From Variovorax sp. DXTD-1 (GTDB lineage: Bacteria; Pseudomonadota; Gammaproteobacteria; Burkholderiales; Burkholderiaceae_C): a stretch of DNA of 64,000 bases. Shown here piece by piece: positions 1-9,096 of this stretch (positions are counted from its first letter, which is position 1; every line of letters starts with the position of its first letter). A program made the translations under genes and the position numbers. The notes beneath the pieces were generated by a model. It was given only the letters and a program-made list of their open reading frames with translations, had not been told where the DNA came from and searched no databases. The stretch covers positions 1 through 64,000 of the forward strand of contig NZ_RWKH01000025.1 of the NCBI RefSeq assembly GCF_003984625.1, given 5' to 3'.

Positions 1-120
<120 letters not shown>

Positions 121-170
121 TCAACGTATGCAGATGGGTTGCAAACCTGCCGTTGCAACCCCCCAAAAAC

Positions 171-245
<75 letters not shown>

Positions 246-284
246 TTTGTCTAACCAATCGCTTCCGGCGTCGAACCGGGTCTC

Positions 285-358
285 TGGAGCGGGAGACGGG
301 AATCGAACCCGCGTCATCAGCTTGGAAGGCTGGGGTTCTACCATTGAACTACTCCCGC
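285..358 (-). tRNA. tRNA-Gly (anticodon TCC)
   Basis: This 74-nt cloverleaf has a GCGGGAG/CTCCCGC acceptor stem, the anticodon loop CTTCCAA (TCC), the T-arm GGTTCGATTCC and an encoded CCA. It lies between tRNA-Tyr and tRNA-Thr, as in other tufB operons. Confidence 0.96.
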
Positions 359-424
359 ATTCGGGGGCACTCAAAGGCACCCAAAGCGCTAGATCCAATC
401 GCTCTTAGAAACCAAATTCATCGC

Positions 425-510
425 TGGTGGAGAGGGCTGGATTCGAACCAGCGTACTCGTAAGAGGGCAGATTTACAGTCTGCTGCCATTAACCACTCGG
501 CCACCTCTCC
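425..510 (-). tRNA. tRNA-Tyr (anticodon GTA)
   Basis: This is an 86-nt class II tRNA with a long variable arm. It has a GGAGAGG/CCTCTCC acceptor stem, the anticodon loop CTGTAAA (GTA), the T-arm GGTTCGAATCC and an encoded CCA. It is the first gene of the tRNA-tuf cluster. Confidence 0.96.
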
Positions 511-522
511 GGCGAACCTCGA

Positions 523-528
523 AATATA
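523..528 (-). promoter_or_regulatory. Candidate -10 element of the tRNA-tuf transcript
   Basis: TATATT on the minus strand lies 12 nt before the mature 5' end of tRNA-Tyr, in the short gap after ung. No convincing -35 hexamer is visible at 16-18 nt, so the assignment rests on the -10 match and its position. Confidence 0.4.
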
Positions 529-614
529 GCACGGTTTTGTGACTTCACAGAACCTCCAGCACCAATAAGACGCGGGAACTGCACGAGGCGAACTGGCGGG
601 AATTATCCGCGAAA

Positions 615-1322
615 TCAGCCGCCCTGCTGGCGCGCCTCCCTCCAGGCACGCGCTTCGCCGAAATGCCCGCAGCCGATGAAGGGCACCGGCGGGCGCATCG
701 CGGAAAGCGGCGAGGGGTGGTTCGACATCAACACCTTGTGGCGGTTGATGTCGATCAACGCGCGCTTGCTTTGCGCATGCGAGCCCCACAGCATAAAAAC
801 AACAGGTTTTGCGCCGTCTGATACATGCCGGATGACTGCATCGGTCAGCACTTCCCAACCGCGCCCTGAATGGCTGGCCGGCTGCCCCTCCTCCACCGTG
901 AGGCAGGTGTTGAGCAGCAGCACCCCGTGGGTCGCCCACTTCACCAGGCTGCCGCCGGGGTTGGGAAACGGCGGCGGGGGCGTTCCGAGGTCGCGCTGAA
1001 GCTCCTTGAAGATGTTGCGCAGCGACGGCGGCAGTGCCACCCCGGGCGCCACCGAAAAGGCCAGCCCCTCCGCCTGGCCTCGTCCGTGGTACGGGTCCTG
1101 GCCCAGAATCACCACGCGCACGTCTTCGGGCGGCGTCAGCTCCAGTGCCCGCAGCGGCTGGGGCGGAAAGACCACGGCACCAGCGTCGAGGCGCTCGCGC
1201 AAGAAGCCCAGCAGCTTCTGCCCCACGGCGCCGCCGAAGAACCCGTCGACCAGCGGCTGCCAGCCCGGCGCCACCGGCCAGTCGGCAGGATCGCTGCTCG
1301 ACAACTGATCGGGCCGGCTCAT
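615..1322 (-). CDS. ung: Uracil-DNA glycosylase, family 1
   Basis: The 235-residue protein matches the usual length of family-1 uracil-DNA glycosylases, which excise uracil from DNA as the first step of base-excision repair. The water-activating motif GQDPYHG is at 74-80 (Asp76), and the second active-site motif HPSPLSA starts at His202. The ATG at 1322 overlaps the trpC stop by 4 nt (ATGA), so ung is translationally coupled as the last gene of the trp operon. The family call is firm. Its place in a trp operon is a chromosomal-neighbour effect with no obvious functional link. Confidence 0.96.
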   Translation of the reverse strand: MSRPDQLSSSDPADWPVAPGWQPLVDGFFGGAVGQKLLGFLRERLDAGAVVFPPQPLRALELTPPEDVRVVILGQDPYHGRGQAEGLAFSVAPGVALPPSLRNIFKELQRDLGTPPPPFPNPGGSLVKWATHGVLLLNTCLTVEEGQPASHSGRGWEVLTDAVIRHVSDGAKPVVFMLWGSHAQSKRALIDINRHKVLMSNHPSPLSAMRPPVPFIGCGHFGEARAWREARQQGG

Positions 1323-2119
1323 CTGAACAATGCGGCGAGAGCCTCGCCCGGCTCCTTGGCGCGCATGAACGCTTCGCCGACCAGGAAGGCGTGAACGCCG
1401 GCCGCGCGCAAGGTGGCGACGTCTTCACGCGTGGCAATGCCCGACTCCGTTACGGCGAGCCGATCGGCCGGCAACCGCGGCAGCAGGTCGATGGTGGCCT
1501 GGATCGAGACCTCGAAGTTGCGCAGGTTGCGGTTGTTCACGCCGATGAGCGGCGTCTTGAGCTTGAGCGCGCGGTCGAGCTCGGCCGCATCGTGCACTTC
1601 GACCAGCACCGCCATGCCCAGCCCGCGCGCGATGGCTTCGTAGTCCTTCATCTGCGCATCGTCGAGGCAGGCCGCAATCAAGAGAATGGCGTCGGCGCCC
1701 ATCGCGCGCGATTCATAGACCTGGTAGGGGTCGACGATGAAATCCTTGCGCAGCACCGGCAAGTCGCAAGAGGCACGCGCCTGCTTGAGGTAGTCGACGC
1801 CGCCCTGGAAAAACTGCTTGTCGGTCAGCACCGAAAGACACGCCGCGCTGATTTCGCCATCGCCCTCCGCATAGCTCTGCGCAATGTCGGCCGGAATGAA
1901 GTCTTCGCGCAGCACGCCCTTGCTCGGGCTCGCCTTCTTGACCTCGGCAATCACCGCGGCCTGCCCGGCGGTGATCTTGGCGCGCAGGGCGCCCTCGAAA
2001 TCACGCGTCAGCACGCGGCTCTCGGCGTCGAACCGCACGGCTTCGAGCGGGCTTTTCTTCTGCGCCGCGGCAATTTCCTGCCGCTTGACCGCAATGATCT
2101 TGTCGAGGATGTCGGACAT
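1319..2119 (-). CDS. trpC: Indole-3-glycerol phosphate synthase
   Basis: The 266-residue single-domain TIM-barrel enzyme closes the ring of CdRP to indole-3-glycerol phosphate in tryptophan synthesis. Family signatures visible are [11 protein letters not shown] (catalytic Lys about 61-62), [15 protein letters not shown] and VTESGI near the C terminus. It is not fused to trpF. The gene lies 26 nt downstream of trpD and overlaps ung by 4 nt, consistent with one transcript. Confidence 0.97.
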   Translation of the reverse strand: MSDILDKIIAVKRQEIAAAQKKSPLEAVRFDAESRVLTRDFEGALRAKITAGQAAVIAEVKKASPSKGVLREDFIPADIAQSYAEGDGEISAACLSVLTDKQFFQGGVDYLKQARASCDLPVLRKDFIVDPYQVYESRAMGADAILLIAACLDDAQMKDYEAIARGLGMAVLVEVHDAAELDRALKLKTPLIGVNNRNLRNFEVSIQATIDLLPRLPADRLAVTESGIATREDVATLRAAGVHAFLVGEAFMRAKEPGEALAALFR

Positions 2120-2145
2120 GTTCTGTATTCGTCTTTAGCGGTTGT

Positions 2146-3168
2146 TCAAACCGTTGTGGAAGCCTTGACCAGTTCGGCCAGCTTGTTCCGCGCTGCGCCC
2201 GAGGCCACGGCTTCGCGCGCGCGCTCGATGCCGGCGGCCATCGAATCGGCCACGTTGGCGGCATACAGGGCCGCGCCTGCGTTCAGCAGCACGATGTCGA
2301 GCGCCGGGCCGGCCTGATTGTCGAGCACCCCCAGCAGCATGGCCTTCGACTGCTCGGGCGTTTCCACGCGCAGCGTGCGGTTGCTCGACATGGCAAAGCC
2401 GAAGTCTTCAGGATGCAGTTCGTACTCGCGAATTTCGCCGTCCTTGAGTTCGCCCACCATGGTTGCAGCGCCGAGTGAAATTTCGTCCATGCCGTCGCGT
2501 CCGTACACCACCAGGGCGTGCTCGGTGCCGAGCCGCTGCAGCGCGCGCACCTGAATGCCCACCAGGTCGGGGTGGAACACGCCCATCAGGATGTTCGGCG
2601 CGCCCGCCGGATTGGTCAGCGGCCCCAGGATGTTGAAGATCGTCTTGATGCCGAGCTCCTTGCGCACCGGCGCCACGTTCTTCATGGCCGGATGGTGGTT
2701 GGGCGCGAACATGAAGCCGATACCCACCTCTTCGATGGAGCGCGCAATCTGCTCCGGCTGCAGGTTGATGTTCACGCCGAGCGATTCCAGCACGTCGGCG
2801 CTGCCCGACTTGCTCGACACGCTGCGCCCGCCATGCTTGCTCACCTTGGCGCCGGCCGCGGCCGCCACGAACATCGAGCACGTCGAGATGTTGAAGGTGT
2901 GCGAGCCGTCGCCGCCCGTGCCGACGATGTCGACCAGGTGCGTGGTGTCCTTCACCGGCACCTTGGTGGAGACCTCGCGCATCACCTGCGCCGCGGCCGT
3001 GATCTCGCCGATGGTTTCCTTCTTGACGCGCAGGCCCGTGATCAGCGCCGCCATCATCACCGGCGAGCACTCGCCGCTCATGATGAGCCGCACGATGTGC
3101 AGCATTTCGTCGTGGAACACCTCGCGGTGCTCGATGGTGCGCTGCAGCGCTTCCTGGGGGGTGATCAT
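2146..3168 (-). CDS. trpD: Anthranilate phosphoribosyltransferase
   Basis: The 340-residue enzyme transfers the phosphoribosyl group of PRPP to anthranilate. GTGGDG at 83-88 binds PRPP and is followed by FNISTC, KHGGR and SSKSGSAD, all typical of TrpD. The frame stays open further upstream, but the ATG at 3168 is preceded by AGGAG at good spacing and matches the family N terminus ([10 protein letters not shown]). It lies 20 nt downstream of the LysE-family gene in the same operon. Confidence 0.97.
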   Translation of the reverse strand: MITPQEALQRTIEHREVFHDEMLHIVRLIMSGECSPVMMAALITGLRVKKETIGEITAAAQVMREVSTKVPVKDTTHLVDIVGTGGDGSHTFNISTCSMFVAAAAGAKVSKHGGRSVSSKSGSADVLESLGVNINLQPEQIARSIEEVGIGFMFAPNHHPAMKNVAPVRKELGIKTIFNILGPLTNPAGAPNILMGVFHPDLVGIQVRALQRLGTEHALVVYGRDGMDEISLGAATMVGELKDGEIREYELHPEDFGFAMSSNRTLRVETPEQSKAMLLGVLDNQAGPALDIVLLNAGAALYAANVADSMAAGIERAREAVASGAARNKLAELVKASTTV

Positions 3169-3188
3169 GAAGAGTCTCCTCGGTGTTT

Positions 3189-3848
3189 TCAGGGGCCGAC
3201 GCGGCCGGCCGGCGCGTCCGTGAATGCAAGCTTGAGGCCGAAGCCGATGAACAGCACGCCTGCCGCGCGATCGAGCCAGTGCATGCCCTTCTGGACGGCG
3301 CTTCTGCGCGCCATCCAGCCCGCGAATGCGGCCCATCCCACGACGATGGGAATGGAGTTGAGATTGAACAGCACGCCCAGCAGGACGAAGTAGAGGCTCT
3401 TGTTGTCGGCGTCGGGTGCGATGAACTGCGGCACGAAGGCCAGGAAGAACAAGGCCACCTTGGGGTTCAGCACATTGGTCCAGAAGCCGCCCAGAAAGAC
3501 GTCCTTGAGCCCGCGCTCACCGGATGCCGTAGCAACCTCTTGCAGATCGGAAGAAGGCTTCGCGCGCGACAGCACCATGCGCACGCCAAGGTACAGCAGG
3601 TAAGCCGCGCCCACGTACTTGAGCACCGTGAAGGCGGCTGCCGAGGTGGCCAGCAGCGTGCCGACGCCGACCGCCGCCGCAAAGATATGGACGAAGCAGC
3701 CGGTGAGAACGCCAAACCCACCCACGATGCCGGCGCGCACGCCCGAGCGCAGCGAATTCGTCACGATGTAGAGCACATCCGGCCCCGGCGTCAGGTTCAG
3801 CAGCCAGCCTGCGGCAATGAAAGCGAGCAGATGCGGAAGATCGGGCAT
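3189..3848 (-). CDS. LysE/RhtB-family amino-acid exporter
   Basis: This is a 219-residue hydrophobic inner-membrane protein. Its N terminus reads [16 protein letters not shown], the LysE/RhtB signature, and about six membrane segments are separated by short loops, the usual size for the family. Members export amino acids such as lysine, threonine or homoserine. AAGGAG precedes the ATG at 3848. It sits between a threonine aldolase gene and trpD inside the trp operon. Its substrate cannot be read from sequence; threonine, glycine or an aromatic compound would each fit the neighbours. Confidence 0.9.
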   Translation of the reverse strand: MPDLPHLLAFIAAGWLLNLTPGPDVLYIVTNSLRSGVRAGIVGGFGVLTGCFVHIFAAAVGVGTLLATSAAAFTVLKYVGAAYLLYLGVRMVLSRAKPSSDLQEVATASGERGLKDVFLGGFWTNVLNPKVALFFLAFVPQFIAPDADNKSLYFVLLGVLFNLNSIPIVVGWAAFAGWMARRSAVQKGMHWLDRAAGVLFIGFGLKLAFTDAPAGRVGP

Positions 3849-3872
3849 CGCGGGCTCCTTGGTTCCCTGGTG

Positions 3873-4931
3873 TCAGGCGTTGAAGAAGCCGCGGATGGCG
3901 GCAACCGCGCGATCCACGCCCGCCGCATCCACGTCGAGATGCGTCACGAAGCGCAGCCGATAGAGCCCGGTCGCAAGAATGCCCTGCTGGTTGAGGTGCG
4001 CCAGCAGTTCCGAAGAACGCGCCTGCGCCGCCCCCGTCAGGTCGACGAAAACGATGTTGGTGTGCGGCGCCTCGACCTTCAGGCCTTCGATGCCTTCAAG
4101 CCCCTGCGCCAGGCGCTGCGCGAGCGCGTGGTCATCGGCCAGCCGGTCGACGTGGTGGTCGAGCGCGTGCGATGCCGCCGCCGCAAGCAGGCCTGCCTGC
4201 CGCATGCCGCCGCCCGCCATCTTGCGGATGCGATGCGCCCGCGCAATGAACTCGCGCGACCCCACCAGCGCCGAGCCGATCGGCGCGCCCAGGCCCTTGC
4301 TGAAGCAGACCGACACGCTGTCGAAGCACTGGGCAATGCGGCGGGCTTCGGCCCGTATGTCGCTGCGCTTGTTCAGCGCGGCCTGCGCCGTTGCCGCATT
4401 GAAAAGACGCGCACCGTCCAAATGCCGCTGCAACCCCTTGCTCTTCGCAAGATCGGTCGCCGCCTGAACGTAGTCGAAGGGCAGCAGCTTGCCGCCCAGC
4501 GTGTTCTCCAGCGCCAGCAGCTTCGTGCGCGCGAAGTGCGCGTCGTCGGGCTTGATGGCGGCTTCGATCTGCGCCAGCGGCAGCGTGCCGTCGGGCGCAT
4601 GGTCGAGCGGCTGCGGCTGCACGCTGCCGAACACCGCGGCGCCGCCGCCCTCCCACCGATAGCAGTGCGCCTGCTGGCCGACGATGTATTCGTCACCCCG
4701 CCCGCAGTGCGAAAGAATGGCGCACAGGTTGCTCTGCGTGCCGGTCGGCACGAACAGCGCCGCCTCGAAGCCCAGCAGCGCCGCGATCTTTTCCTGCAGC
4801 GCATTCATGCTCGGATCGGTGCCGAACACGTCGTCGCCGAGCGGCGCCGCCATCATGGCCTCGCGCATTGCCGGGGTGGGTTGGGTGACGGTGTCGCTGC
4901 GCAGGTCGACGATGGAGGAGCGGTCGGTCAT
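3873..4931 (-). CDS. ltaE: Low-specificity L-threonine aldolase (PLP enzyme)
   Basis: The 352-residue fold-type I PLP enzyme cleaves L-threonine or L-allo-threonine to glycine and acetaldehyde. Visible landmarks are VDLRSDTVTQPT at the N terminus, the cofactor Asp in HLDGARLFNA, and the Schiff-base lysine in FSKGLGAPIGS (Lys212). The length is normal for the family. The ATG at 4931 lies only 5 nt after the trpG stop, so it is part of the trp transcript. Family assignment is strong; exact substrate preference is not shown by the sequence. Confidence 0.92.
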   Translation of the reverse strand: MTDRSSIVDLRSDTVTQPTPAMREAMMAAPLGDDVFGTDPSMNALQEKIAALLGFEAALFVPTGTQSNLCAILSHCGRGDEYIVGQQAHCYRWEGGGAAVFGSVQPQPLDHAPDGTLPLAQIEAAIKPDDAHFARTKLLALENTLGGKLLPFDYVQAATDLAKSKGLQRHLDGARLFNAATAQAALNKRSDIRAEARRIAQCFDSVSVCFSKGLGAPIGSALVGSREFIARAHRIRKMAGGGMRQAGLLAAAASHALDHHVDRLADDHALAQRLAQGLEGIEGLKVEAPHTNIVFVDLTGAAQARSSELLAHLNQQGILATGLYRLRFVTHLDVDAAGVDRAVAAIRGFFNA

Positions 4932-4936
4932 GGCGG

Positions 4937-5521
4937 TCAGTCCAAAAAGTTCTTGAGCATGGCGTGGCCGTGCTCGGTGAGGATCGATTCAGGATGGAAC
5001 TGCACGCCTTCGATGCGCACGTCATGCGCAAACCCGGTGTGCCGCACGCCCATGATCTCGCCGTCGTCGGTCCATGCGGTAATCGCCAATTCCTTCGGGC
5101 AGCTCTCGCGCTCGATGGAAAGCGAGTGGTACCGGTTGACGACGAACTTCTCGGGCAGCCCCGCAAACACGCCCTCTTGCGTGGTCGTGATCTCGCTGGT
5201 CTTGCCGTGCATGAGTTGCTGCGCGCGGATGATCTTGCCGCCGAAGGCCGCGCCGATGGCCTGGTGCCCGAGGCACACACCCAGAATCGGCAGCTTGCCC
5301 GCAAAGGCCTCGATGGCCGCCACCGAGACGCCCGCTTCCGCCGGCGAGCAAGGCCCCGGCGACACCACGAGGCGCGTGACGCCCGAGGCGATCAGCTCGC
5401 CGATCTGCGCCACGGTGATCTCGTCGTTGCGGTGCACCTGCACATCCGCACCCAGCTCGCCAAAGTACTGGACGATGTTGTAGGTGAACGAATCGTAGTT
5501 GTCGATCATCAGCAGTTTCAT
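4937..5521 (-). CDS. trpG: Anthranilate synthase component II (glutamine amidotransferase)
   Basis: The 194-residue class-I glutamine amidotransferase supplies ammonia to TrpE. The catalytic nucleophile is Cys83 in GVCLGHQ, and the His/Glu pair is in FHPES (about 176-178). The oxyanion region SPGP is at 54-57. The ATG overlaps the stop of the upstream GxxExxY gene by 4 nt. Such proteins often also serve PabB in folate synthesis; no separate pabA is seen in the window. Confidence 0.96.
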   Translation of the reverse strand: MKLLMIDNYDSFTYNIVQYFGELGADVQVHRNDEITVAQIGELIASGVTRLVVSPGPCSPAEAGVSVAAIEAFAGKLPILGVCLGHQAIGAAFGGKIIRAQQLMHGKTSEITTTQEGVFAGLPEKFVVNRYHSLSIERESCPKELAITAWTDDGEIMGVRHTGFAHDVRIEGVQFHPESILTEHGHAMLKNFLD

Positions 5522-5910
5522 GGCTTGCTCACAATCCGGTGCACGCCCTTGACGACAGGGAACACGTTGAAGTTGATCAGAAGGCCCAGCTTGAGGCCCG
5601 AGAGACGCAGCGCGGCAAGCACCTGCGCGCGGTGCAGGTCGGTCAGCACGTCGACCGCCTTGAGCTCCACGATGACCGACTGCTCGACCACGAAGCCCGC
5701 GCGGTACACCTCGCCGAGCGAACGGCCCTTGTAGCTGGCCGACAGCGCCACGTCGCGCGTGAAGCCGATCTCGCGCTCGGCGAGTTCGATGGCCAATGCC
5801 GCGGCATAGGCGTCTTCACTCAGGCCCGTGCCGAGCACGCGCTGAACCTCGACGGCAGCGCCGATGATCTCGTGCGAAAAATCGTTCTGAATATCGGATG
5901 CGTTGCTCAT
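5518..5910 (-). CDS. GxxExxY-family protein inserted between trpE and trpG
   Basis: This 130-residue protein carries the family motif GLSEDAY at 29-35, preceded by [18 protein letters not shown] nuclease-like core, [17 protein letters not shown], resembles PD-(D/E)XK folds with an ExK pair. The C terminus LGLLINFNV is typical of the family, whose function is not established. It overlaps trpE (stop) and trpG (start) by 4 nt each, so it is translated as an integral part of the trp operon. The family call is firm; any role in tryptophan synthesis is unproven. Confidence 0.9.
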   Translation of the reverse strand: MSNASDIQNDFSHEIIGAAVEVQRVLGTGLSEDAYAAALAIELAEREIGFTRDVALSASYKGRSLGEVYRAGFVVEQSVIVELKAVDVLTDLHRAQVLAALRLSGLKLGLLINFNVFPVVKGVHRIVSKP

Positions 5911-7409
5911 TCCAGGCCTTCCTCGACCAGTTCGGCGGCGCGCAGCAGTGCGCGCGCCTTGGCTTCAGTTTCTTTCCATTCCAGCTCGGGCACCGAGTCG
6001 GCGACCACGCCGGCCGCAGCCTGCACGTGCAGCATCTGGTCCTTCACGATGCCCGTGCGAATGGCAATGGCCACGTCCATGTCGCCCGCGTAGCTGATGT
6101 AGCCGCACGCGCCGCCGTAGAGGCCGCGCTTGGTGGGCTCCAGCTGGTCGATGAGCTCCATCGCATGCACCTTGGGGGCACCAGTCAGCGTGCCCGCCGG
6201 GAACGTGGCCTTGAGCACGTCGATCGCGGTCATGCCGTCCTTCAGCGTGCCCTCGACATTGCTCACGATGTGCATCACGTGGCTGTAGCGCTCCACCGCA
6301 AACGCCTCGGTCACCTTCACGGTGCCGGTCTTGGCGATGCGGCCAATGTCGTTGCGCGCAAGGTCGATCAGCATCACGTGCTCGGCGCGCTCCTTCGGAT
6401 CGTTGATGAGCTCTTCCTCGGCCGCCTTGTCGAGCTCCAGCGAAGCGCCACGCGGCCGTGTACCGGCCAGCGGGCGGATGGTGATCTTCTGCTCGCCCTC
6501 GCCCGTGTTCTCCTGGCGCACCAGGATCTCGGGCGAAGCGCCCACCACGTGGAAGTCGCCCAGATGGTAGTAGTACATGTACGGCGACGGATTGAGCGAG
6601 CGCAGCGCGCGGTACAGCGACAGCGGCGACTCGGTGTACCGCTTGCTGATGCGCTGCCCCACCTGCACCTGCATGAAGTCGCCGGCGGCAATCATGTCCT
6701 TGGCGCGCTCCACGGCGGCCAGGTAGTCGGCCTTGGCAAAGCTGCGCTCGGGCGGATGCGGCTGCGTGGGCTTCACGATCGGCGCGCTCACCGAATACTT
6801 GAGCTTTTCCTTCAGTTCGCGCAGGCGGCGCTTGCCTGCCGCATAGGCCTCGGGCTGCTTCGGATCGGCATAGACGATCAAATACAGCTTGCCCGACAGG
6901 TTGTCGATGACAGCGAGCTCTTCGCATTGCAGCAGCAGGATGTCGGGGCAGCCCAGCGTATCGGGCGGGCAGCTTTTTTCGAGCTTGCGCTCGATGTGGC
7001 GCACCGTGTCGTAACCGAAGTAGCCCGCAAGGCCGCCGCAGAAGCGCGGAAGTCCCGGCCGCAGCGCCACTTTGAAGCGCTTCTGGTATTCGGCGATGAA
7101 ATCCAGCGGATTGCCCGCGGCGGTTTCGACCACCTGCCCGTCGGTCACCACCTCGGTCACGGCCTCCGCGCCAAAACCGCTGGCGCGCAGCAGCGTGCGT
7201 GCGGGCAGCCCGATGAAGCTGTAGCGCCCGAAGCGCTCGCCGCCCACCACCGATTCGAGCAAAAAGCTGTGCTTGCCGCCGCCCTGCGAGTGGGCCAGCT
7301 TGAGATAGAGGGAAAGCGGTGTCTCGAGGTCGGCAAAGGCCTCGGCCATCAGCGGAATGCGGTTGTAGCCCTGGGCGCTGAGGCTCTTGAATTCAAGTTC
7401 GGTGATCAC
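5907..7409 (-). CDS. trpE: Anthranilate synthase component I
   Basis: The 500-residue chorismate-utilising enzyme makes anthranilate with TrpG. It shows the C-terminal catalytic signatures SPYMYYYHLGDFHVVGASPE, IRPLAGTRPRG, MLIDLARND and FPAGTLTGAPK. The N-terminal region contains LESVVGGERFGRYSFIG. I place the start at the GTG at 7409 (VITELEFKSL), which has GGAG about 9 nt upstream. A TTG five codons further upstream is in frame but overlaps that Shine-Dalgarno sequence. It is the first gene of the operon. Confidence 0.96.
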   Translation of the reverse strand: MITELEFKSLSAQGYNRIPLMAEAFADLETPLSLYLKLAHSQGGGKHSFLLESVVGGERFGRYSFIGLPARTLLRASGFGAEAVTEVVTDGQVVETAAGNPLDFIAEYQKRFKVALRPGLPRFCGGLAGYFGYDTVRHIERKLEKSCPPDTLGCPDILLLQCEELAVIDNLSGKLYLIVYADPKQPEAYAAGKRRLRELKEKLKYSVSAPIVKPTQPHPPERSFAKADYLAAVERAKDMIAAGDFMQVQVGQRISKRYTESPLSLYRALRSLNPSPYMYYYHLGDFHVVGASPEILVRQENTGEGEQKITIRPLAGTRPRGASLELDKAAEEELINDPKERAEHVMLIDLARNDIGRIAKTGTVKVTEAFAVERYSHVMHIVSNVEGTLKDGMTAIDVLKATFPAGTLTGAPKVHAMELIDQLEPTKRGLYGGACGYISYAGDMDVAIAIRTGIVKDQMLHVQAAAGVVADSVPELEWKETEAKARALLRAAELVEEGLE

Positions 7410-7733
7410 GGATTCGTTCTCCAATTGCCTCGCGGCGCTTCTTGGCCGGTGGCAAGGTCATTCACTGGTGGTCCGGCGTCAGCAGCGATCCGGTACCGCG
7501 GGCGCACGGCGTGCGCCGTGCAATCAAACAGTCAGCGATGTATGGCTACGCCAGGGCCAGGCTCCCCGGCTGCCTTGACCTGTTTGAATGATGTGATGAA
7601 CGAACATGGAGCGTGGAGTTTAGCCCACGAAAACGCCGCCGCGTGCAGCGGCCGCCTTCAGGGTTCCCCCGAAGGTTGGAAGTAAAACGAAAAGATACAT
7701 TCGAACGATCGTTCGCAAATCGAGGAGTTCCAC
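7410..7733. other. Divergent intergenic region between trpE and the chalcone-isomerase-like gene
   Basis: No gene is supported in these 324 nt. The region must hold the trpE promoter (minus strand) and that of the gene at 7734 (plus strand). Two inverted repeats are visible. One is an 8-bp stem GCACGGCG/CGCCGTGC with a 2-nt loop at 7503-7520. The other is the perfect palindrome at 7702-7715. No Trp-rich leader peptide with a start codon was found, so attenuation is not supported. Confidence 0.6.
7702..7715. promoter_or_regulatory. Perfect 14-bp palindrome, candidate operator
   Basis: CGAACGATCGTTCG is a perfect dyad ending 18 nt before the TTG start of the next gene, just upstream of its GAGGAG ribosome-binding site. 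The GAACG-N-CGTTC style resembles operators of TetR-type repressors. That regulator class is an inference; none is encoded nearby. Confidence 0.45.
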
Positions 7734-8333
7734 TTGCCCGCCTTTTCACTCTCGCCCCTGCTCTCCCGCCTTGCCCTGCTGGCCTGCGCCGCCACCGCAC
7801 TCGGCGCATCGGCCGCGCAGGTCGACGTTGCCGGCGTCAAGCTGAACGACACCCTCGACCTGCGCGGCAGCCCCCTGCAGCTCAACGGCGCGGGCGTGCG
7901 CTACAAGGCCGTGTTCAAGGTGTACACCGCCGGCCTCTACGTGGGAAAGAAAGTCTCCACGCCGGAAGAAGCGCTGGCGACGCCGGGTCCCAAGCGCGTG
8001 GCCATCACGATGCTGCGCGACATCGAGGCCAATGAACTCGGCAAGCTCTTCACGAAGGGCGTGGAAGAGAACTCGCCCAAGAGCGAGATGGTCAATCTCA
8101 TTCCGGGGCTGCTGCGCATGGGCCAGATGTTCGCCGACCAGAAGCAGCTGAAGGCCGGCGACACCTTCACCATCGACTGGCTGCCCGGAACCGGCACGCT
8201 GATTACCGTGCGCGGCGTGCCGCAGCCCGATCCGATCAAGGAGCAGGCGTTCTTCAACGCGCTGCTGCGCATCTGGCTCGGCCCCGTACCGGCGGACTGG
8301 AAACTCAAGGACGCGCTGCTCGGAAAGCAATAG
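7734..8333 (+). CDS. Chalcone-isomerase-like domain protein, periplasmic
   Basis: The 199-residue protein has an N-terminal Sec signal peptide (hydrophobic LLSRLALLACAATALGASA, likely cleaved near residue 27). One chalcone-isomerase-like domain follows (VRYKAVFKVYTAGLYVGKK, then LGKLFTKGVEENSP and a C-terminal NALLRIWLGPVPAD). Bacterial members of this domain family have no assigned enzymatic role, and plant-type catalytic function should not be assumed. The start is TTG at 7734, supported by GAGGAG 6 nt upstream; no ATG alternative keeps the signal peptide. It is monocistronic and convergent with gph. Confidence 0.85.
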   Translation: MPAFSLSPLLSRLALLACAATALGASAAQVDVAGVKLNDTLDLRGSPLQLNGAGVRYKAVFKVYTAGLYVGKKVSTPEEALATPGPKRVAITMLRDIEANELGKLFTKGVEENSPKSEMVNLIPGLLRMGQMFADQKQLKAGDTFTIDWLPGTGTLITVRGVPQPDPIKEQAFFNALLRIWLGPVPADWKLKDALLGKQ

Positions 8334-8367
8334 CCCGCCAACCAGGCCGCTCCCGCCGCGCGTTTTC

Positions 8368-9096
8368 TCAGGCCCTCGTGCGGCCCAGCTCGGCCAGCGA
8401 ATCCAGGAAGCCATCGGCGTCCACGCCGCGCACCGGTTCGCCATGGTTGTAGCCGTAGGTCACCAGCACCACCGGGCATCCAGCGGCACGCGCGGCCCTG
8501 GCGTCGTTGCTCGAGTCGCCGATCATCAGCGTGCGCGCGGGATCGGTGCCCAGCGCCTCGCAGGTCTTCAAGAGCGGCAGCGGGTCCGGTTTCTTGCGGG
8601 CAAAGGCATCGCCGCCGAATGCAAATTCGAAGAATCCGTCGAGCCCCTTCGCGGCCAGCAACGGCTTCGCGAACGACGTCGGCTTGTTGGTGAGGCACGC
8701 CAGGCGCAGGCCACGCGCCCGCAGCGCCTTCAGGCCTTCGGCCACGCCCGGGTACACCGCCGAGTGCTGCCCGTTGATGGCCAGGTAGTGATGCTGGTAG
8801 CGCTCCCACGCCCGATCGAAAAGCGCCTGCGCCCCTGCGTGCAGCGCATCACCGTTGGCAGCACGAGCCGCGCCATCGCCGGACGCCAGCACATGCGCGA
8901 GCGCGGAAAGGATCAGATGCTCCGAACCCTTGCCCACCATCTTTTCGATGGCGGCCGCCGGCACCGGCGGCAGCGAAAGATCGTCGAGCATGTAGTTCAG
9001 CGACACCGCGAAATCGCCGAGCGTGTCGACCATGGTGCCGTCGAGATCGACGATGGCGGCATCGAAGCGAGCGAAGTCGAAGCTGGGAGGGTTCAC
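8368..9096 (-). CDS. gph: Phosphoglycolate phosphatase (HAD superfamily)
   Basis: The 242-residue HAD hydrolase dephosphorylates 2-phosphoglycolate. It shows motif I IVDLDGTMVDT (nucleophile Asp17, Asp19), motif II CLTNKP, motif III lysine in ARKKPDPLPLL, and motif IV MIGDSSNDARAARAAG. The helical cap between motifs I and II is of Gph/PGP size. The start is GTG at 9096 with only a weak ribosome-binding site. The gene is divergent from the giant-protein gene. Related HAD phosphatases such as MupP are hard to separate by eye, so the substrate is less certain than the fold. Confidence 0.85.
   Translation of the reverse strand: MNPPSFDFARFDAAIVDLDGTMVDTLGDFAVSLNYMLDDLSLPPVPAAAIEKMVGKGSEHLILSALAHVLASGDGAARAANGDALHAGAQALFDRAWERYQHHYLAINGQHSAVYPGVAEGLKALRARGLRLACLTNKPTSFAKPLLAAKGLDGFFEFAFGGDAFARKKPDPLPLLKTCEALGTDPARTLMIGDSSNDARAARAAGCPVVLVTYGYNHGEPVRGVDADGFLDSLAELGRTRA

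Noticed and set aside
7524-7607. Possible trp leader peptide upstream of trpE with TGG-CCC-TGG on the minus strand
   Set aside because: On recounting, the ATG at 7607 reads CTG GCC CTG GCG TAG here, with no Trp codons. The frame containing TGG CCC TGG has no start codon nearby, and no terminator/antiterminator pair follows.
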